A DNA stretch of 64,000 bases from Nonomuraea purpurea (lineage in GTDB: Bacteria > Actinomycetota > Actinomycetes > Streptosporangiales > Streptosporangiaceae): contig NZ_JBHSBI010000035.1 of NCBI RefSeq assembly GCF_042650645.1, positions 1 to 64,000 of the forward strand. The letters are read 5' to 3'. Below the pieces are notes generated by a model. That model did no database searches and had not been told where the DNA came from. It saw nothing but the letters and a program-made list of their open reading frames with translations. The translations under genes were made by a program, and so were the position numbers. Of the stretch, positions 25,437 through 34,465 are shown one piece after another (within the stretch, counting starts at the first letter, position 1; every line of letters starts with the position of its first letter).

Positions 25437-25997
25437 TCAGCTTGTGAATGAGGACAGGAGGGCGGTGCCGAGGGTCTGCTCGGCGCCGAACTCCTCGAAG
25501 GTGCTCTCGCGGCGGAAGCCGAGGCGGGCGGCGAGTTTCAGCGAGCGCTCGTTCGCGGTCTGGGTCACGATCAGGACCGGCTGGTCGGGGAGTTCGCCGG
25601 CGGCGGCGCGCAACGCGGCCGTCGCGGCCTCGAACGCGAGCCCCGCGCCCCACGCGCTTCGCCGCAACACATAGGACAGTTCCAGTTCTTCGCCATCCTC
25701 GGTGATGTGCCCCGGCCGATCAGCGGATCGGCGATCGAGCATCAAGGTTCCGATGAGGCGGTTCGTCGGGTTGTCCGCGATGACGTAACTGCCTGGCCGG
25801 CCGGTCGCACCGGCGATGCCGACCGCGTCGAAGTACCGCTCGACGTCGTCCCGGGGTCGTGGGCCGCCGAGGTAGGCCCGGACCTCGGGGTCGGTGAGGA
25901 GTTCGACGAGCCCTTCGCGGTCCGTTTCGTGTGCTTTGCGGAGCAGGAGGCGATCCGAGGGGATCTCCGTGGCGGACAGCGTGGTCAATAGGCTCAC
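25437..25997 (-). CDS. GNAT family N-acetyltransferase (RimJ-like)
   Basis: 186 aa. The N-terminal SDRLLLRKAHETDREGL and the acetyl-CoA region ELSYVLRRSAWGAGLAFEA followed by VTQTANERSLKLAARLGFRRE are typical of RimJ/RimL-type GNAT enzymes acting on protein N-termini or small amines. The acceptor cannot be inferred. It converges with polX, 7 bp between stops. Confidence 0.85.
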   Translation of the reverse strand: MSLLTTLSATEIPSDRLLLRKAHETDREGLVELLTDPEVRAYLGGPRPRDDVERYFDAVGIAGATGRPGSYVIADNPTNRLIGTLMLDRRSADRPGHITEDGEELELSYVLRRSAWGAGLAFEAATAALRAAAGELPDQPVLIVTQTANERSLKLAARLGFRRESTFEEFGAEQTLGTALLSSFTS

Positions 25998-26214
25998 GAG
26001 CCCCCATCCTGACCGTGAACGCCCTGCCGTTCAACCGCGGGTTTCCTGACCAGGACCTGGTGTGGAAAGCGGTTCTCCGGCCCAAGAGGTCGGGTAAGGC
26101 ATGAGGCGAAGAGATGGAACGTTCCCGCATCATTCAGACAGATTTCGGCAACGAGGGATGGGCGTAGACAGCGCGAGGGGATTAAATGGTTTCCAGGTAG
26201 GAAATAGGTATTAC
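25998..26214. other. Intergenic region, nothing recognised
   Basis: 217 bases between two divergent genes (GNAT and the molybdoenzyme). AT-richer toward the molybdoenzyme, presumably its promoter. No repeats or small genes seen. Confidence 0.4.
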
Positions 26215-26227
26215 GGAGGTGGTGTCC

Positions 26228-27274
26228 ATGAAGCAAGCCCTGGCGACGATCGTGAAGCCGCTGCCCGATCACCTGTTCAGGGTGCACGGCGTGAACGCGG
26301 AGATGCGATGGGAAGCCATGTCGGGGCAGGGCTACCACACCCCGAACGACCGGTTCTTCGTTCGGAACCACACCTCCACCCCGCTCATCGACGCCACCAC
26401 CTGGCGGCTGCGGCTGCACGGGGCGGGCATCCGACGTCCGCGCGAGTTCAGCTACGACGAGCTTCGGGCCATGCCGTCCAGGACGTTCGACGTGGCGATC
26501 GAGTGCGCGGGCAACGGACGGCGCTTCTACGGGACGCAGCAGCGCGACCCCGTGCCCGGCACGCAGTGGGGTCTGGGGGCGATCGGAGTGGCGCGCTGGC
26601 GCGGGGTGCCGCTGAGGTACCTGCTCAGGCAGGTCGACGTACGCCCCACAGCCGTGGACGTGCTGCCGAGCGGGCTCGACGCGCCGTTCGAGGGGTACGG
26701 GCACGTCCGCAGGCCGCTGCCGATCGACAAGGCCATGGACGACGTCCTGGTGGCCTACGAAATGAACGGCGAGCCGCTGCCGCCCGACCATGGTTTTCCC
26801 GTGCGCCTGGTGGTCCCGGGATGGGTGGGAATAGCGTCCATCAAATGGCTTGGCGACATAGAGGTTTCAACGACGGAGCTCTTCACACCATGGAACACAG
26901 TTTTTTACCCGGACATCACCACGCAGTCCGTCAAGAGCGCCTTCGAGCTCGCCTGGAATGCGCGCCTGCCCGTCGGCCGCTTCCACATCCTGCACGGCAG
27001 GTCCTGGTCCGGACGGGGCCGGATCGTCCGGGTGGAGGTCAGCTTCGACGGCGGCGTGAGCTGGCGTGAGGCGGAACACCACGGCCAGCACCTGGTCAGC
27101 GCCTGGCTGCCCTGGCATGTCGGGTGGGCGCCCCGGCGTACGGGAGCACATGTGCTCATGGCGCGCGCCACCGACGAGACGGGCGCCAGGCAACCGCTGA
27201 CGACGCCACGCCATCCCTACGGGTACCTGTTCGACGCGGTCGTGCGCCATCCCATTGACGTGGTCAATGGATAG
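26228..27274 (+). CDS. Sulfite oxidase-like molybdopterin oxidoreductase
   Basis: 348 aa. ATG 26228 is chosen because GGAGG at 26215-26219 lies 8 bp upstream; the GTG at 26219 would overlap it. An Oxidored_molyb fold with the molybdenum-ligand cysteine in VAIECAGNGRRF, followed by GAIGVARWRGVPLRYLL and DHGFPVRLVVPGWVGIASIKWL, then a Mo-co dimerisation domain (GRSWSGRGRIVRVEVSFDGG). No twin-arginine signal, so cytoplasmic. It resembles plant/bacterial sulfite oxidase-type enzymes; electron acceptor and substrate unknown. Confidence 0.85.
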   Translation: MKQALATIVKPLPDHLFRVHGVNAEMRWEAMSGQGYHTPNDRFFVRNHTSTPLIDATTWRLRLHGAGIRRPREFSYDELRAMPSRTFDVAIECAGNGRRFYGTQQRDPVPGTQWGLGAIGVARWRGVPLRYLLRQVDVRPTAVDVLPSGLDAPFEGYGHVRRPLPIDKAMDDVLVAYEMNGEPLPPDHGFPVRLVVPGWVGIASIKWLGDIEVSTTELFTPWNTVFYPDITTQSVKSAFELAWNARLPVGRFHILHGRSWSGRGRIVRVEVSFDGGVSWREAEHHGQHLVSAWLPWHVGWAPRRTGAHVLMARATDETGARQPLTTPRHPYGYLFDAVVRHPIDVVNG

Positions 27275-27415
27275 GAAATTATCACCCAAGCCGCTGAGCT
27301 GGACATTCCACAATCACCCGTGCAGCGCACCTGAATTCATCTGAAAGACTCTCACGGAAACGTTCCGGAAATCCCCCTATGTGATCCTGCAGGCAAGAGG
27401 GGGAAAGGAGAGTAG

Positions 27416-29107
27416 ATGCGCCAGCTTACGGCACTTGACGCCCAGTTCCTGAATGTCGAGACGACGACCACCACCGCGCACGTGGCCGGTCTGGCGATCC
27501 TCGACTCGGGCGACGGCGCGGTCAACCGTGCCTCACTGGCGGAACTGCTGGCCGAACGCGTGCACCTGTCCCCCGCGCTCAGCCTTCGACTGGCCGAGGT
27601 CCCCTTCGGGCTGGATCACCCCTATTGGGTGGCCGATCCGGATTTCGATGTCGACAACCACCTGTTCGAGCTGACGTTGCCCTCTCCTGGCAGCGACTGG
27701 CAGCTGGCCGAGGCGGTGGCCGAGCTCCACGCCCGCAGGCTCGACCGGGCGCACCCGCTGTGGGAGATGTACCTGATCCACGGGCTCGGGGACGGCCGGG
27801 TCGCCGTGTACACCAAGGTGCACCACGCGGCCATCGACGGCATCTCGGGCGCGGAGACGCTCGCCACCTTGCTCGACCTCACCCCAGACGCCCGCCGGGA
27901 CGCCTCAGCCCATCAGGAAACCCAGGACGCCTCGGCCGGGCCGGCTCCGGCACCCCACGACGACTCGCCCGGCTCTGACAGCCGCACAGCCGTCAGCGTG
28001 AACCCCCGTACCTCCGCATGCATGGACAAGGTCGGGCGCGGGCGGCAGGAAGGTGCGGTGTCCGCGCGGCGGGAAGCCGTCGTGCGCGCGCGGCAGGAGG
28101 CCCTGGAGCTGGCGCGAAGCAAGGCGCCCAAGGTGGAGGCGGGCAGGCCGGGGCTGATCGGGATGCTGGCGGGAGCCGCCGTGCGGACGGCCACGCACCC
28201 CATGCTCGCCGTCCAGTCCGTGGTCAGGGCGGCCGGAGACCTGGACGCCATCCCGCTGGCGGCGGCCATGCCCGGGGCGAAGCTGATCGCCAAGGCGGCG
28301 CGGATGGTCTCGGGAGACCGGCACCAGCGGCCGGAACTCCCGAACCTCGCCGTCCCGCGCACCCCGTTCAACGGCCCGATCAGCGCGCGCCGTCACCTGT
28401 CGTTCGGGTCGCTGTCGCTCAAGGACGTCAAGAACGTCGCCAGGGCCAACAGCATGAGCGTCAACGACGTCGTCATGACGCTGTGCGCGTCGGCGCTGCG
28501 GTCGTGGTTGCGCGAGCGTGACGCGCTCCCGGAGGGGCCGCTGATCGTGGCCGTTCCCGTGGCGGTGCGCACGGCCGGAGCCGAAGACAAGGTCGGCAAC
28601 CAGATCTCGGCCATGGTGGCGCCCATGCCCACACACGTCCAGGATCCCGTGGAACGCCTGCAGGCCGTCGGCGCCACCATGGGCAAGGCCAAGCGGCGTT
28701 TCGCCGTGGCGCCTGCGACGTGGTTGAGCGAGCTGTGCTCACTTCTGCCCGCCCCGGTGACCAGTCTGGCCACTCCGGCGATCTTCCGGCTGGCGGGGCT
28801 GGCGTTCCCGCCGATCAACCTGATCATCAGCAACGTACCGGGGCCGCAGTTCCCGCTGTACCTGTGCGGCGGACGGGTCCTGTCGTACTACCCGTTCTCC
28901 GTCCTGACCGACATGAGCGGCGGCCTGAACATCACCTGCTTCTCCTACGACGGCATGCTCGACTTCGGCATCGTCGCCTGCCCCGAACGCATGGACGACG
29001 TCTGGGGGCTGCTCGGCCACCTGCGTACGGCGCTCGACGAACTGCTGGACGATCGGGTGAGCGACGAGTTCCGCGACGGCGTCGTGATCGATCTGGCGGC
29101 CGGTTAG
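27416..29107 (+). CDS. Wax ester synthase/diacylglycerol acyltransferase (WS/DGAT)
   Basis: 563 aa with AGGAG ribosome site. Opens with MRQLTALDAQFLNVET. Active-site motif HHAAIDG near residue 137 (HHxxxDG, general-base histidine), and the C-terminal NLIISNVPGPQFPLYLCG and NITCFSYDGMLDFGI blocks are family marks. Transfers acyl groups from acyl-CoA to diacylglycerol or fatty alcohol to make storage lipid at the membrane. Residues about 160-260 form a low-complexity basic insertion (Arg/Gln/Ala-rich) longer than in most homologues. Confidence 0.92.
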   Translation: MRQLTALDAQFLNVETTTTTAHVAGLAILDSGDGAVNRASLAELLAERVHLSPALSLRLAEVPFGLDHPYWVADPDFDVDNHLFELTLPSPGSDWQLAEAVAELHARRLDRAHPLWEMYLIHGLGDGRVAVYTKVHHAAIDGISGAETLATLLDLTPDARRDASAHQETQDASAGPAPAPHDDSPGSDSRTAVSVNPRTSACMDKVGRGRQEGAVSARREAVVRARQEALELARSKAPKVEAGRPGLIGMLAGAAVRTATHPMLAVQSVVRAAGDLDAIPLAAAMPGAKLIAKAARMVSGDRHQRPELPNLAVPRTPFNGPISARRHLSFGSLSLKDVKNVARANSMSVNDVVMTLCASALRSWLRERDALPEGPLIVAVPVAVRTAGAEDKVGNQISAMVAPMPTHVQDPVERLQAVGATMGKAKRRFAVAPATWLSELCSLLPAPVTSLATPAIFRLAGLAFPPINLIISNVPGPQFPLYLCGGRVLSYYPFSVLTDMSGGLNITCFSYDGMLDFGIVACPERMDDVWGLLGHLRTALDELLDDRVSDEFRDGVVIDLAAG

Positions 29108-29162
29108 CCGACGACCGGGGTGCCCTCGAAGCCTCCTCATCGGGTGCGCGGATAATGACGGG

Positions 29163-30092
29163 ATGAGATCGATCAGCACCACGGCTCTGTCCGTTTTCCC
29201 GATATCGCTCGGCACGAACGTCTTCGGCTGGACGGCCGACAAGGAGACCTCGTTCGCGGTCCTGGACGCCTACGTCGAGGGCGGCGGCAACTTCATCGAC
29301 ACCGCGGACGTCTACCCGTACTGGGTGACGGGCGAGTCCACGTCCGAGGCGATCATCGGCGAGTGGATGGCGGCGCGCCGCAACCGCGACTCGCTCGTGC
29401 TCGCCACCAAGGTCGGCATGCTGGAAGGGCTGCAGGGCCTGGCTCCCGCGACCATTCGCACGGCGGTGGAGGACTCGCTGCGGCGGCTCCGCACCGACCG
29501 TATCGACCTCTACTGGGCACACGTGGACGACCAGGACACGCCGCTGGTGGAGTCACTCGCCACCTTCGACGCGCTCGTGCGCGAGGGCAAGGTCCGCTAC
29601 GTGGGCGCGTCCAACTACGGCGCGGCCCGGCTCGCCGAGGCGCTCAAGGTCTCCGACGACGAGGGCCTGGTGCGTTATGTCGCGTTGCAGCAGCCGTACA
29701 ACCTGGTCGAGCGCGACTACGAGGGCGCCCTGCGGGACGTGGTGGCCAGGGAGGGGCTGTCCAGCACGCCGTACTTCGGGCTCGCGCGCGGCTTCCTGAC
29801 CGGCAAGTACGCGCCCGGCGTCACCGTCGACTCGCCGAGGGCCGGGGTGGCCGCCCAATACCTGGACACGGCGCACGGGCGCAGGACGCTGGACACGCTG
29901 GCCAAGGTGGCGGCGGAACGCGACGCGGCCCCGGCCGCGGTGGCGCTGGCCTGGCTCGCCGCCCAGCCGACGGTCACGGCGCCGATCGCCAGCGCCCGCA
30001 ACGTCGAGCAGTTGGCGCCGCTGCTGGCCGCCGCCTCGCTCACGCTCAGCGCCGACGAACTGGCCCTCCTGGACGAAGCCTCCCGTCCCTGA
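29163..30092 (+). CDS. Aldo/keto reductase
   Basis: 309 aa. NFIDTADVYPYWVTGESTSE (catalytic D and Y), LATKVGM (K), IDLYWAHVDD (H) and the cofactor region APIASARNVEQLAPLL identify an AKR. It is distinct from the one at 22743. No SD-like sequence stands close to ATG 29163. It follows the WS/DGAT gene by 55 bp and might be co-transcribed. Substrate unknown. Confidence 0.88.
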   Translation: MRSISTTALSVFPISLGTNVFGWTADKETSFAVLDAYVEGGGNFIDTADVYPYWVTGESTSEAIIGEWMAARRNRDSLVLATKVGMLEGLQGLAPATIRTAVEDSLRRLRTDRIDLYWAHVDDQDTPLVESLATFDALVREGKVRYVGASNYGAARLAEALKVSDDEGLVRYVALQQPYNLVERDYEGALRDVVAREGLSSTPYFGLARGFLTGKYAPGVTVDSPRAGVAAQYLDTAHGRRTLDTLAKVAAERDAAPAAVALAWLAAQPTVTAPIASARNVEQLAPLLAAASLTLSADELALLDEASRP

Positions 30093-30152
30093 CCCCGCTC
30101 GAACCCCGAACGGCCCGGGATCCCTGGTGGGGTCCCAGCCGTGGGGGGAAGG

Positions 30153-31160
30153 TCAGCGGACCCGGTGGACCAGCGACTCGCACACCGCACGCAACTCCAC
30201 CGCCTCGGGCAGGCATTCGTCCATGATCCGCAGGGCCGAGGAGATGTACCGCTCCGCCATGGCCTCGGCCGAGGCACGTCCGCCGACTTCCGTCACGAGG
30301 CGCGCGGCCTGGTGTACCGCGTCGTCGTCCGGGAGCCCGGCCGCCAGCAACGCGGCCAGTTCGCGCGCTTCCGGGTGGTCCGCGGCGAGCGCGGCCAGGA
30401 CGGGGAAGGTCTTCTTGTCGCGCCGCAGATCGTTGTGAACGGGCTTTCCTGTGACGTCAGGTTCACCCCAGATGCCCAGCATGTCGTCCACGATCTGGAA
30501 CGCCACCCCCAGATCCCGCCCCATCTCCCACATGCGATCCGCGAGCGCGGGCGCGCCTCCCAGGGCCACCCCCGTCGCCGCCGCGGCCCCCAGCAGGCCG
30601 CCGGTCTTGCCCGCGGCCATCTCGACGTATTCGGAGATCGTGACCGCACGGGGGCCGTGCCAGGGCCGGTTCTCGAAGGCCATGTCGGCGGTCTGCCCTT
30701 GGACGAGCTCGACCAACGCCGCCGACAGGTACCTCATCGCCTCGGGCCGTCCGGCCAGCTCGTGCACGGCCAGGGCCAGCAGCGCGTCGCCGGCCAGCAG
30801 CGCGGGCCCCACCCCGTAGGCCTTCCAAAGCGCCGCGCGGTGCCTGCGCCGTTCGTCGTGGTCGATGATGTCGTCGTGCGCGAGCGAGAACGCGTGCACC
30901 AGCTCCACCGCCACCGCGGCCGGCAGCCCCGATTCCGCGCCGCCTCCGACGGCTTCCGCGGCGAGCATGGCCACGGCCGGCCGCACTCCCTTGCCGCCGT
31001 CCCTGTCGTCCGGCCTGCCGTCGGCATCAGACCAGCCCAGGGCGAAGGCGGCCATCTGGGCGCCCCACGGGTGCAGGGCCGAGACCGCCTCGCGCAGGGC
31101 GGGCTCGAACAGGCTTCGGCAGCGCGTGATGGCACCGTCGGACGACGGACTGTGATTCAA
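30153..31160 (-). CDS. Polyprenyl (probably geranylgeranyl) diphosphate synthase
   Basis: 335 aa. First aspartate-rich motif D96-D97-x2-D100 in FSLAHDDIIDHDERRR, preceded by phenylalanine at -5. Second motif DDMLGIWG near 224; KGVRPAVAML binds isopentenyl diphosphate. Makes the C20 (or C15) prenyl diphosphate; GGPP is inferred from the adjoining class II and class I diterpene-type cyclases. Divergent from the P450 gene with a shared 369-bp regulatory region. Confidence 0.88.
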   Translation of the reverse strand: MNHSPSSDGAITRCRSLFEPALREAVSALHPWGAQMAAFALGWSDADGRPDDRDGGKGVRPAVAMLAAEAVGGGAESGLPAAVAVELVHAFSLAHDDIIDHDERRRHRAALWKAYGVGPALLAGDALLALAVHELAGRPEAMRYLSAALVELVQGQTADMAFENRPWHGPRAVTISEYVEMAAGKTGGLLGAAAATGVALGGAPALADRMWEMGRDLGVAFQIVDDMLGIWGEPDVTGKPVHNDLRRDKKTFPVLAALAADHPEARELAALLAAGLPDDDAVHQAARLVTEVGGRASAEAMAERYISSALRIMDECLPEAVELRAVCESLVHRVR

Positions 31161-31529
31161 CGGGAGCTCCTACCCAGGTACGATCTTGAATCTACATGCA
31201 CAAGCATGTGACAATCCACCCGTCGATTGACTTTTGTCAGGGAATGTCCGTGGTCTGCGATGGACACCGTACGCGACGAAGGAAGTACCCGTGGCGATCA
31301 TCATCCGCCAGACGCGCTACTCTGGCAGCCGTCGGACCCCCTGGCCGCAGGAGACCCGCCAACCGCCCAGGACAGATCCCCGAGAGTCGCGAGGACAAGC
31401 GGACATACATCCCCATATTCCCCAGACTTGATCAAGTCCGACTTTTCATGCGATAGTACCTCAAATACTGCCAATATCCGCATAGCCGACTCTAAGTTGC
31501 ATATCGCACCCGGATCGGGGACCGCCACC
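31161..31529. promoter_or_regulatory. Divergent control region of the diterpenoid cluster
   Basis: 369 bp between the prenyl synthase and P450 start codons. It contains a perfect inverted repeat ACATGC-acaa-GCATGT at 31194-31209, about 35 bp upstream of the synthase start, and an AT-rich stretch at 31430-31500 before the P450. A long open frame upstream of the P450 start here looks non-coding. No cluster-specific regulator is encoded nearby. Confidence 0.5.
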
Positions 31530-32900
31530 ATGTCGCAAGCTACGAGCGCCACCGCGACCAGCCCGCAAGTACTCCCCTTTTACAAGGCCATCCCCCGGCT
31601 GGTGAAAGACCCCGTCACCGAGCTGGCGAAAATGGGCGTCGAGGCCAACGGGCGAATCGTCCGGCTCGACCTGGGCCCCTTCCGCCCTTACCTGATTTCG
31701 CATCCGGACCACGTCCAGCAGGTACTCAAGACGGACTGGAGCAACTTCGTCCGCGAGGGCATGTTCTGGCGGCCGGTGCAGCGGGTCACCGGCCACAGCA
31801 TCCTCGGCGAGGGCGACGGCTGGGCCTCCACGAGGAAGATCCTCCAGCCCCTCTTCACCGCCCGGTACACCGCCTCGCTGGCCGAGGACATGGCCGACAT
31901 CATCTCCGAGTGCATCGTCGAACTCGAGGACTTCGCGCGGACGGGGCGGCCGATCGACGGCGGTCACCAGATGACCACGATCGTCAACCAGGCCGTCATC
32001 AAGGTCCTGTTCGGCGGCCGGATCTCCCGCGACACCGCCGAGCGGCTGGCGCCCGAGTTCGCCACGTGCGCCACCTCGATCGGCTTCCGGCTACTCGTCC
32101 CCTTCGCCCCGTACTCCATCAAGGTTCCAGGAGACCGCGCGTTCCTGCGGTCGGCGAAGAAGATCGACGAGATCGTCTACCCGCTCATCGAGCAGGCCAG
32201 CCGGGAGAAGTCGCACAGCAACGAGGTCGTCTCGGAACTGCTCACGGCCCGGATCGAGCAGGACGGCAAGGCCGACCTGCGACAGGTGCGCGACGACCTG
32301 GTGAGCATCTACGGCGCCGCCTCGGAGACGACGGCGATGTCGCTGACCTGGCTGTGGTCGGTCCTGCACGAGCACCCCGAGGTGAACGCCCGGCTGCAGG
32401 ACGAAGTCCGGCGCGTGGTGGGCGACTCCGAGGTGCGGCCCTCGCACGTCGCCGAACTGAAGTACCTGCGCATGGTCCTGCAGGAGCTCTTACGCGTCTA
32501 TCCGTCGGCCTGGATCATCCCCCGCCAGACCGTGGCCGACACGGAGATCGGCGGCGTCCGCATCAAGGCCGGCTCGCAGGTGCTGGTCAGCCCGTACACC
32601 ACTCACCGGCTGCCGGAGTTCTGGGACCGGCCGTCGGAGTTCGACCCGGAGCGCTGGGCCAACGAGAAGGCCGAGCGCCGCCACCGCTACTCCTTCATCC
32701 CCTTCGGCGCGGGCCCACATGTCTGCCTCGGCCAGCATCTGTTCTACGTAGAGGCGCCGTTGGTGATCGCCAACCTGCTGAGCAGGTACCGGCCGGTGCT
32801 GACCAACCCGCAACGGCTGACCCCCATCCCCGGGGCGTCCGTCCGGCCCAAGGAGAAGCTCCTGCTGCAGCTGGAGCCGATCGAGCGGAACGCGGCGTGA
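31530..32900 (+). CDS. Cytochrome P450 of the diterpenoid cluster
   Basis: 456 aa from ATG 31530; the frame is open further upstream, but that part is not P450-like. I-helix YGAASETTAMSLTW, K-helix ExxR in LQELLRVYP, and heme loop FGAGPHVCLGQ with the ligand cysteine near residue 399. No membrane anchor, a soluble bacterial P450 needing ferredoxin partners from elsewhere. It probably hydroxylates or oxidises the cyclised diterpene. Its stop overlaps the GTG start of the class II cyclase, so the two are translated together. Confidence 0.92.
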   Translation: MSQATSATATSPQVLPFYKAIPRLVKDPVTELAKMGVEANGRIVRLDLGPFRPYLISHPDHVQQVLKTDWSNFVREGMFWRPVQRVTGHSILGEGDGWASTRKILQPLFTARYTASLAEDMADIISECIVELEDFARTGRPIDGGHQMTTIVNQAVIKVLFGGRISRDTAERLAPEFATCATSIGFRLLVPFAPYSIKVPGDRAFLRSAKKIDEIVYPLIEQASREKSHSNEVVSELLTARIEQDGKADLRQVRDDLVSIYGAASETTAMSLTWLWSVLHEHPEVNARLQDEVRRVVGDSEVRPSHVAELKYLRMVLQELLRVYPSAWIIPRQTVADTEIGGVRIKAGSQVLVSPYTTHRLPEFWDRPSEFDPERWANEKAERRHRYSFIPFGAGPHVCLGQHLFYVEAPLVIANLLSRYRPVLTNPQRLTPIPGASVRPKEKLLLQLEPIERNAA

Positions 32901-34465
32901 CCGTCGTGGGCATCACCGCAGAAGGGACGCAGGACAGCTCCGCGGTCGCCGCCGAACTGGTCACCAGCCTCATGCTGCGACCGTGGGGGCAGGTCTCGTC
33001 GTCGGTCTACGAGACCGGCCGCCTGGTCTCGCTCGCCCCCTGGCTGACCGGCCATCTGGAGCGCATCGATTACCTGACCCGGACGCAGGGGCGGGACGGC
33101 GCATGGGGCGCACCCGATGGGTACGGCCTGGTGCCGACCTTGAGCGCCACCGAGGCGATCCTGGCCGCGCTGACGCGCGATGACCCCGGCACGGACCGCC
33201 CTGGCCTCGCGCACACGGCCGAGCACGGCCTGCGCGTACTCGCCGCCTGGCTGAACAAGCGCCTGGATCTTCCGGACATGCCGGCGATCGAGCACATCGT
33301 GCCCTCCCTCGTGGCGCTCATCAACCGGCACGTCGAGATCCTGGCGTGCCACGCGCCGCTGCCGTTGCCGGAGGGGATGAGCTACGACACCCTCCAGCGG
33401 GTCAGATCGTGGGTCAAGGCCGGCGTACAGGTCCCCGAGAAGCTGCTCCACGCTCTGGAGATCGCCGGCGAGGAGGCCACGGGGGCGCCCGGCATCCACC
33501 CCACCCCCATCGGCAGCATCGGCGCCTCGCCCGCCGCGACGGCCGCCTGGCTGGGCGCGCCCGGCCGGCCCGACGAGCACGAGTCGGCGCGCGGGCATCT
33601 CGAAGCGGTCGTCCGCCGCCACGGCGGCCCCGTACCCGTCGGACTGCCCATCACCGTCTTCGAGCGAGGCTGGGTGCTGAGCTGGCTGCTCCGCGCGGGC
33701 GTGCAGGTCGAGGCGCCGGCGGAGATGGTGGCCGACATCAGGGCGTCGATCGGGCCCGCCGGCACGCCCGCGGGGCCGGGGCTGCCCGCCGACGCGGACA
33801 CGACGTCCGTGGCGCTCTACGCGCTGGCGCTGCTCGGCGTACCGCACGAACCGGACAGCCTGTGGGAATTCCGCTCGGGAGCCCACTTCTCCACCTGGCT
33901 CGGCGAGCAGGGCACCTCGGTCAGCGTCAACGCCCACGTGCTGGACGCCTTCGGCGAGTACGTACGCCGCAGGCCCGCCTCCGCACCTCGCTACGCGCAG
34001 ACCATCACAGAGGTGGCCGCCTGGCTACGAGAGCGGCAGCAGCCGGACGGCAGCTGGACCGACAGGTGGCACGCCTCGCCGTACTACGCCACCGCCAGCT
34101 GCGCGATGGCACTGGACGCCTTCGGCGGGCAGGAGTCGCAGAGCGCGGTGCGCGCGGCCGTCGCGTGGGCGCTGGACACCCAGCGGCCGGACGGCTCCTG
34201 GGGCCGCTGGCAGGGCACCGCCGAGGAGACCGCGTACGGCATGCAGATTCTGTTGCTGGCCGGGGATGACACGGATGCCCGGTACACGCGTGCCGCGCAC
34301 CGGGGACACGAGTACCTGTCGCGGTCGACGGTCGACGAGCATCCGCCCCTCTGGCATGACAAGGACCTCTACACGCCGCTGGCCGTGACACGCGCCGCGA
34401 TGATCGCCGCTGCCCACCTCTGCCGTCGGTCGCACAACCCGGCCCGCGGCGGAGACACCGGTTAA
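32897..34465 (+). CDS. Class II diterpene cyclase with DxDT motif
   Basis: 522 aa from GTG 32897. Alpha-barrel class II cyclase with QW-type repeats (RQQPDGSWTDRW, TQRPDGSWGRW). The protonating motif, classically DxDD, reads D299-A-D301-T-T-S. The DxDTT form occurs in the mycobacterial halimadienyl (tuberculosinyl) diphosphate synthase, so this is probably an active variant. It protonates GGPP and leaves the diphosphate for a class I enzyme. Overlaps the P450 gene by 4 bp and converges with the class I gene, sharing the last 4 bp. Confidence 0.88.
   Translation: MTVVGITAEGTQDSSAVAAELVTSLMLRPWGQVSSSVYETGRLVSLAPWLTGHLERIDYLTRTQGRDGAWGAPDGYGLVPTLSATEAILAALTRDDPGTDRPGLAHTAEHGLRVLAAWLNKRLDLPDMPAIEHIVPSLVALINRHVEILACHAPLPLPEGMSYDTLQRVRSWVKAGVQVPEKLLHALEIAGEEATGAPGIHPTPIGSIGASPAATAAWLGAPGRPDEHESARGHLEAVVRRHGGPVPVGLPITVFERGWVLSWLLRAGVQVEAPAEMVADIRASIGPAGTPAGPGLPADADTTSVALYALALLGVPHEPDSLWEFRSGAHFSTWLGEQGTSVSVNAHVLDAFGEYVRRRPASAPRYAQTITEVAAWLRERQQPDGSWTDRWHASPYYATASCAMALDAFGGQESQSAVRAAVAWALDTQRPDGSWGRWQGTAEETAYGMQILLLAGDDTDARYTRAAHRGHEYLSRSTVDEHPPLWHDKDLYTPLAVTRAAMIAAAHLCRRSHNPARGGDTG

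Noticed and set aside
30100..30152. Hairpin between convergent aldo/keto reductase and prenyl synthase genes
   Set aside because: GGGATCCC and GGGGTCCC pair only imperfectly and no T-run follows; too weak to list as a terminator.
32897..34465. Class II cyclase as a dead enzyme because DxDD is missing
   Set aside because: The DxDTT variant is known in an active mycobacterial cyclase, and the rest of the protein is complete.
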